DNA from: an uncultured Frankiales bacterium
GTDB lineage: Bacteria > Actinomycetota > Actinomycetes > Mycobacteriales > SCTD01
Direction: 5' to 3'
DNA: 9,404 nt
Assembly: GCA_946479905.1 (NCBI GenBank)
Contig: CAMLIA010000170.1
Span: 1 to 9,404 of the forward strand
The notes under the pieces are model-generated. The model was not told the DNA's origin and did not search any database. It saw only the letters and a list, made by a program, of their open reading frames with translations. Of this stretch, positions 5,880 through 9,404 are shown piece by piece. Numbering within the stretch: position 1 is the first letter of the stretch; the number at the start of each line of letters is the position of its first letter. The position numbers and the translations under genes were made by a program.

Positions 5880-6827
5880 TTATGGCACGAGCTCGCGCTC
5901 CTGCTCCTCGGTCAGCCCGACGGCCAGCGGGGGTTCGCCGCGGTCACGGTCCCAGGCGAGGGTGTCGGCGGCCGTGACCTCGAGCGGGGTGCGGGGCATC
6001 CCCGCCTCGTGCGCCGCCTGGGCGCTCCGCCGGAACATCACGTCCCAGGTCGGGTCGGGCAGCACCAGCGGGAAGCCGGGCGGGACCGCTGACGGGTCGA
6101 CGGGCACCACCTCGACGCGCGTCCCCGCGGCCGAGGCACAGGTCGCCACCAGCTCCTGGAGGGTCACGGCCGGCCACGGTCCCACCGCGTTGTACGTCCC
6201 GGGCCGGTCCTGCTCGAGCAGGAGCACGACGAGACGGGCGAGGTCGCGCGCGTCCACCACCTGGACCGGCTGGTCGGGCCGGCCCGGCAGCGCGACGCGT
6301 CCGCCGCGCGCAGCCCGACGGACCCAGTAGGTGAAGCGGTCCGTCGGGTCGTACGGACCAGCCACCACGCCAGGGCGCACGATGGTCGCCCGGTCGCCGT
6401 GCAGGCCCAGCACGTCGTCCTCGCAGGCGACCTTCAGCGGCCCGTAGGTGTCACCGTCCACGACCTCGGACTCCCGGTACGCCGGCAGCCGCGGGCTGTC
6501 CTCGGACATGCCGTCCCCGGCGGCGAGCCGGTCGTAGACGGAACCGGTGCTGATGAACAGGTACCGCCCGGCGGTGACGGCCGCGGACGCCTGCTGGACG
6601 TGCCGCGGGACGTACGCGCTCACGTCGACGACGGCGTCCCACGTGCTGCCGGCGATGCTCTCGTAGTCGCCCGCGTCCCGGTCCCCGGTGGCTCTCGTCG
6701 TACCGGGGAAGAGCTCGGCGCCCGTCCTCCCGCGTGTGAACAGGGTGGGGGTGTGGCCGCGGTCGAGCAGGTCCTGGGTCAGCCAACGACCGACGAAGGA
6801 GGTGCCACCGAGCACGAGGACGTCCAT
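5880..6827 (-). CDS. NAD(P)-dependent epimerase/dehydratase-like protein (atypical extended SDR)
   Basis: The 315-residue product is a Rossmann-fold sugar-epimerase-like SDR. The N-terminal MDVLVLGGTSFVG holds the glycine-rich dinucleotide loop (GGTSFVG, 7-13). RGRT after the second strand (32-35) suggests that the ribose 2'-phosphate of NADP may be tolerated. DRD (49-51) and DVSAYVP (68-74) follow. The active-site serine region is FISTGSVYD (91-99), and the catalytic pair is Tyr128 and Lys132 (YGPLK, the YxxxK motif). VRPGVVAGPYDPTDRF and VQVVDARDLARL are standard landmarks of this group, whose members resemble isoflavone-reductase/CSP41-type proteins and often lack a known substrate. ATG 6827 lies 11 bp after the VOC gene's stop, so they probably share a transcript; the frame is open further upstream only as shadow. 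The stop is TAA, unusual among these TGA/TAG genes. The fold is certain, the reaction unknown. Confidence 0.93.
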   Translation of the reverse strand: MDVLVLGGTSFVGRWLTQDLLDRGHTPTLFTRGRTGAELFPGTTRATGDRDAGDYESIAGSTWDAVVDVSAYVPRHVQQASAAVTAGRYLFISTGSVYDRLAAGDGMSEDSPRLPAYRESEVVDGDTYGPLKVACEDDVLGLHGDRATIVRPGVVAGPYDPTDRFTYWVRRAARGGRVALPGRPDQPVQVVDARDLARLVVLLLEQDRPGTYNAVGPWPAVTLQELVATCASAAGTRVEVVPVDPSAVPPGFPLVLPDPTWDVMFRRSAQAAHEAGMPRTPLEVTAADTLAWDRDRGEPPLAVGLTEEQERELVP

Positions 6828-6838
6828 GCCTGGGGACC

Positions 6839-7276
6839 CTAGGTGATGCAGAGCTCGTTGCCCTCGGGGTCCTGCAGGGTGACGCCGTAGTGGTCGTCGT
6901 ACTCGTCGAGCACGTGCACCCTCGTGGCGCCGATCGCCTCGAGCCGCCGGGCGCGCTCCTCGACGACCTCGACGCGCTCCGCCTTCGGCAGCCCGCGGCC
7001 GATCACGATGTCGAGGTGGAGGCGGTTCTTGACCGTCTTCGGCTCGGGAACCACCTGGAACCAGATCGTGGGCCGCGTCCCCGCCGGGTCGTAGATGCGG
7101 TCCTGGCACGCGCTGTCGCCCAGCTCCTCGGCAGGGACCCCCATGCCGAGGTACCAGTCGCGCCAGGTCGCGTGGCCCTCGGGCGGTGGCAGCGGCTCGT
7201 AGTCGAGGGCGGCGCACCAGAACGGGACCAGCGTGCCGGGGTCCGCGCAGTCGATGGTGATCTGCAGGTCCGTCAT
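6839..7276 (-). CDS. VOC family protein (glyoxalase/bleomycin-resistance-like, Glyoxalase_6 type)
   Basis: The 145-residue product has two beta-alpha-beta-beta-beta modules of the vicinal-oxygen-chelate fold. Module 1 begins ITIDCADPGTLVPFWCAALDYE, and IWFQVVPEPKTVKNRLHLDI leads into module 2. The C-terminus DDHYGVTLQDPEGNELCI contains the Asp-Pro-Glu-Gly-Asn-Glu ending typical of VOC proteins. The His of NRLHLDI and the Glu of GNEL are in the usual metal-ligand positions; other ligands are uncertain, so catalytic activity is not assured. Start ATG 7276 is chosen because the fold begins at once; the frame extends to 7354, but that part is antisense to the phosphatase gene. There is no Shine-Dalgarno sequence, and a TACGGT -10 element lies seven bases upstream, so the mRNA is probably leaderless. 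It lies head-to-head with the phosphatase gene (18 bp apart) and 11 bp before the epimerase-like gene. Substrate unknown. Confidence 0.9.
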   Translation of the reverse strand: MTDLQITIDCADPGTLVPFWCAALDYEPLPPPEGHATWRDWYLGMGVPAEELGDSACQDRIYDPAGTRPTIWFQVVPEPKTVKNRLHLDIVIGRGLPKAERVEVVEERARRLEAIGATRVHVLDEYDDHYGVTLQDPEGNELCIT

Positions 7277-7282
7277 GTGTGC

Positions 7283-7289
7283 CACCGTA
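7283..7289. promoter_or_regulatory. Overlapping divergent -10 elements between the VOC and phosphatase genes
   Basis: Minus strand: TACGGT (7289-7284) ends seven bases before ATG 7276. Plus strand: CACCGT (7283-7288, an xAnnnT match) puts +1 on the G of GTG 7295. Only 18 bp separate the start codons and neither gene has a usable Shine-Dalgarno site, so both transcripts are probably leaderless and any -35 contacts lie inside the opposite coding region. Confidence 0.4.
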
Positions 7290-7294
7290 GGGGC

Positions 7295-7732
7295 GTGCCC
7301 CGACTGATCCTGCTCCGGCACGCGAAGGCCGAGCCGCACCGCACCGACGACCACTCCCGGGTGCTGGCCCGGCGCGGCCGGGACGAGGCGACCGCGACGA
7401 GGCCGGTGCTGGCCGAGCTGGCGCCGGCGATCGCCGTGGTGTCGACGAGCGCCCGCACCCGCGAGACCTGGGAGCTCGCCGACCCGGGTGGGGTGCCCGT
7501 GCGGTACGACGACCGGGTCTACGAGGCGTCGGTGGCCGACCTGCGCGAGGTGCTGGGCGCGCTGACCGCGGAGTCAGCGGTGCTGGTGGGGCACAACCCG
7601 TCGATCGAGCGGCTCGCCTGGGAGCTGGAGGCCAACGACGACACCAACCGCGGGATGCGCACCTGCGGGCTGGCCGTGTTCCAGGTGGCCGACTGGTCCC
7701 TCGCCGAGGCCCGGCTGACCGACTGGCGCTAG
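7295..7732 (+). CDS. SixA-type histidine phosphatase (histidine phosphatase superfamily, branch 1)
   Basis: The 145-residue product has the minimal phosphoglycerate-mutase-like phosphatase fold of the SixA group. The catalytic loop LLRHAKAE places phospho-accepting His9 next to Arg8. RGRDEA follows, then STSARTRETWEL with the phosphate-binding Arg54. DDRVYEAS carries the conserved acid Glu77, and VLVGHNPSIE the second catalytic His100. E. coli SixA dephosphorylates histidine phosphotransfer proteins; targets of the actinobacterial relatives are mostly unknown, and no histidine kinase lies in this window. GTG 7295 is the only start that leaves the catalytic loop at the N-terminus; longer versions of the frame run into the VOC gene's antisense strand. 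No Shine-Dalgarno site is visible and the -10 geometry suggests leaderless initiation. The gene ends in CTAG 7729-7732, whose complement is also the stop of the convergent Rrf2 gene. Confidence 0.92.
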   Translation: MPRLILLRHAKAEPHRTDDHSRVLARRGRDEATATRPVLAELAPAIAVVSTSARTRETWELADPGGVPVRYDDRVYEASVADLREVLGALTAESAVLVGHNPSIERLAWELEANDDTNRGMRTCGLAVFQVADWSLAEARLTDWR

Positions 7733-8193
7733 TCGAACCAGGGCGCGACCCAGGCCTCGGGGTCGCCGGTGAGCTTGGCGATGTGCTTCGGCAGCTTGCC
7801 GGTGGCGATGTCGGCGAGGCTCACGTTCGAGAGCACGCCCCGGAGGGCGGCGCGGACGGCCACCCACACCTCCAGCAGCGGTTCCGCCGAGCCGTGGTAC
7901 TCGACCTGCTCGGGCCGCTCTCCTCGTACCAGGGCCATCGGCCCCTCGACCGCCCGGATCACGTCCGCCACGGAGATCTCGCTGGCCGGGCGCGACAGCC
8001 AGTAGCCGCCGTGCGCGCCCCGCCGGCTCTTGACCAGGCCGCTGTGGCGCAGCTCGGACAGGATCGCCTCGAGGAACTTCGCCGGGATCTGCTGGGCGGT
8101 GGCGATCGACTCGCTCGTGACGGGGAACTCCGAGCTCGAGGCGAGCTGGATGGCGGCCCGGACGGCGTAGTCGGCCTTCGCGGAGATGTGCAC
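7729..8193 (-). CDS. Rrf2 family transcriptional regulator (cysteine-free)
   Basis: The 154-residue product has the Rrf2 winged helix-turn-helix: HISAKADYAVRA at the N-terminus, a helix-turn-helix around ESIATAQQIPAKFLEAILSEL, and the wing GLVKSRRGAHGGYWLSRP. The dimerisation helix follows ISVADVIRAVEGP. IscR, NsrR and RsrR use cysteines to bind an iron-sulfur cluster; this protein has no cysteine at all, so it is probably cluster-free, closer in that respect to CymR-like members, and its signal is unknown. I chose GTG 8193 because family members start M-x-IS-x-KADYA; an in-frame TTG at 8205 would add four residues, and the ATG at 8201 is out of frame. The gene is divergent from dnaE across a 136-bp gap and tail-to-tail with the phosphatase gene, sharing CTAG 7729-7732. 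Family members often control their own promoter; a target here is not evident. Confidence 0.94.
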   Translation of the reverse strand: MHISAKADYAVRAAIQLASSSEFPVTSESIATAQQIPAKFLEAILSELRHSGLVKSRRGAHGGYWLSRPASEISVADVIRAVEGPMALVRGERPEQVEYHGSAEPLLEVWVAVRAALRGVLSNVSLADIATGKLPKHIAKLTGDPEAWVAPWFD

Positions 8194-8329
8194 GCCCCCA
8201 TCCAACCGCGTGTTGACCTGAGACTGTCGGCGGCTCGTGCGAAACTGGTCGTCCAGCTCGGCCCGCCTTCCCCTCGGACCGCCCCTGCGTCTCTGTCAGC
8301 CCTCGGCGAACCCTGGGAGTGCACCACCC
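8194..8329. promoter_or_regulatory. Divergent intergenic region between the Rrf2 regulator and dnaE
   Basis: This 136-bp gap is the longest non-coding stretch I see in the window and must carry the promoters of both flanking genes. A plus-strand TTGACC (8213-8218) looks like a -35 element, but the only later -10-like match (GAAACT, 8241-8246) is 22 bases away, too far to be convincing. A short inverted repeat, CTGG-TCGT-CCAG, lies near 8245-8256. A G-rich GGGAG (8315-8319) ten bases before the dnaE GTG is a plausible if distant ribosome-binding site. I find no clear Rrf2-type operator. Confidence 0.45.
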
Positions 8330-9404
8330 GTGAGCAGCGACTCGTTCGTGCACCTGCACGTGCACACCGAGTACTCCATGCTCGACGGCGCCGCCCGCCT
8401 CGACGACCTGTTCAGGAAGACCGCCGAGCTCGGCATGCCGGCCATCGCCATGACCGACCACGGCAACGTGTTCGGCGCCTACGACTTCTGGAAGAAGGCA
8501 GGCGCCCACGGCATCAAGCCGATCATCGGCAGCGAGATGTACATCGCCCCCGGCAGCCGGTTCGACAAGACCCGGCACCGCTGGGGCGCGGGCGGCGAGG
8601 ACGACATCTCGGGCGGCGGCGCCTACACCCACATGACGATGCTCAGCACGTCGACCAGGGGCATGCACGCGCTGTTCCGGCTGTCGTCGCTGGCGTCGCT
8701 CGAGGGCTACTACTACAAGCCGCGCGTCGACAAGGAGCTGCTCGCCGAGCACGCCGTCGACATGATCGGCACCACCGGCTGCCCGTCCGGGGAGATCCAG
8801 ACCTACCTGCGGATGGGGGAGTACGACAAGGCCAAGCAGAGCGCGAGCGACTTCCGCGACATCTTCGGACCCGAGAACTTCTACTGCGAGCTGATGGACC
8901 ACGGCCTCGACATCGAGCGGCGGCCGCAGCGGGACCTGATCCGGCTGGCGAAGGACCTGGGCATCCCGTTCCTCGCGACCAACGACCTGCACTACGTGAG
9001 CCCGGAGGACGCCAAGGCGCACGAGGTGCTGCTGTGCGTCCAGTCCGGCAAGACGATGGCGGACCCCAACCGCTTCAAGTTCGACGCCCACGACTTCTAC
9101 GTGAAGTCCCCGCAGGAGATGCGGTCGTTGTGGAGCGAGTTCCCCGAGGCCTGCGACAACACGCTGCTCATCGCCGAGCGGTGCGAGGTGACCTTCAACG
9201 AGGGCGCCGACCTGATGCCGCGGGTCGAGGTCCCGGAGGGCTGGACCGAGCAGACCTGGCTGCGTCACCTGGTGCACGAGGGCCTGCGCGAGCGGTTCTC
9301 CGGGCAGGTGCCCGAGGGGCACACGAAGCAGGCCGACTACGAGGTCGACGTCATCTGCAACATGGGCTTCCCGGGCTACTTCCTGGTGACCGCCGACCTG
9401 TGCC
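8330..9404 (+). CDS. dnaE: DNA polymerase III alpha subunit, DnaE1 type (5' part, runs off window)
   Basis: The first 358 residues of the replicative polymerase catalytic subunit (full length about 1,180 in actinobacteria) are present; the frame is open at the right edge. They make up the PHP domain and the beginning of the polymerase region. The PHP metal ligands are all visible: His10 and His12 (HLHVHTEYSMLDG), Asp19, His44 (MTDHGN), Glu69, His101 (YTHMT), Cys151 (TTGCPSGE), and Asp219 and His221 (TNDLHYV). E. coli DnaE has lost several of these, whereas in mycobacterial DnaE1 the intact PHP site is the proofreading exonuclease; the same is expected here. After the PHP domain come KAHEVLLCVQSGKTMADPNRF and the NMGFPGYFLVTADL motif that starts the palm region. 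GTG 8330 fits the family N-terminus and has GGGAG ten bases upstream. It is not the DnaE2 damage-tolerance paralogue, judging by this N-terminus. Confidence 0.98.
   Translation, partial: MSSDSFVHLHVHTEYSMLDGAARLDDLFRKTAELGMPAIAMTDHGNVFGAYDFWKKAGAHGIKPIIGSEMYIAPGSRFDKTRHRWGAGGEDDISGGGAYTHMTMLSTSTRGMHALFRLSSLASLEGYYYKPRVDKELLAEHAVDMIGTTGCPSGEIQTYLRMGEYDKAKQSASDFRDIFGPENFYCELMDHGLDIERRPQRDLIRLAKDLGIPFLATNDLHYVSPEDAKAHEVLLCVQSGKTMADPNRFKFDAHDFYVKSPQEMRSLWSEFPEACDNTLLIAERCEVTFNEGADLMPRVEVPEGWTEQTWLRHLVHEGLRERFSGQVPEGHTKQADYEVDVICNMGFPGYFLVTADLC

Noticed and set aside
8213..8246. TTGACC...GAAACT as a dnaE promoter
   Set aside because: The 22-base spacing is too long for a sigma-70-type promoter and the -10 match is poor; kept only as a note on the intergenic region.
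7574..9322. A 582-codon minus-strand frame opposite dnaE and the phosphatase
   Set aside because: Antisense of two well-supported genes; composition is low-complexity Arg/Val/His-rich with no family pattern.
1..9404. A mobile element, CRISPR array, tRNA or toxin-antitoxin or phage-defence system
   Set aside because: I found no transposase or integrase motifs, direct repeats with spacers, cloverleaf or CCA-type ends, or small-gene pair typical of these systems; composition looks uniform throughout.

Overview
The window is a very GC-rich, densely packed piece of chromosome from a high-GC Gram-positive bacterium (Actinomycetota). Pointers are the codon use, the many GTG starts, the GTGA-type stop/start overlaps, apparently leaderless starts, and a DnaE1-type replicative polymerase whose PHP domain keeps its full metal-binding set. 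Nothing in it allows a genus call. I see no insertion sequence, phage gene, tRNA, rRNA or CRISPR array. Most genes belong to well-known families.

Layout from left to right. (1) A plus-strand, translationally coupled trio covers 2-1088: the 3' end of an unrecognised gene, an ElaA/YjcF-like GNAT acetyltransferase, and a small limonene-1,2-epoxide-hydrolase-like enzyme. (2) A minus-strand pair covers 1085-4434 and encodes the core of a branched-chain-amino-acid-type (LivHMGF/HAAT) ABC importer compressed into two polypeptides: a LivH-LivM permease fusion and a LivG-LivF ATPase fusion. (3) The matching LivK-type lipoprotein (4485-5705) is divergent from them; only about 50 bp separates the two starts, and the two predicted -10 elements overlap. 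(4) A minus-strand group covers 5686-7276: a VOC/glyoxalase-like protein, an atypical SDR (NAD-dependent epimerase-like), and a probable lysine-rich 43-residue microprotein. (5) A SixA-type histidine phosphatase on the plus strand (7295-7732) starts only 18 bp from the VOC gene. (6) A cysteine-free Rrf2-family regulator lies on the minus strand (7729-8193). (7) The 5' third of dnaE (8330 to the window end) lies on the plus strand.

The only clear multi-gene system is the importer: the lipoprotein would capture a small solute (amino acid or similar; substrate not predictable here) and deliver it to the fused permease, driven by the fused ATPase. The other genes are single-function neighbours with no obvious common pathway. 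The points most worth a second look are structural. The permease has a strong Shine-Dalgarno sequence placed before an ATC codon rather than a normal start. The ATPase fusion has a degenerate signature motif (LSHAQ) in its first half. Two divergent gene pairs have overlapping -10 elements and leaderless geometry. All four CTAG tetranucleotides sit at stop codons, and two of them end convergent gene pairs on both strands at once. A microprotein gene with a good ribosome-binding site lies in what would otherwise look like an intergenic gap.
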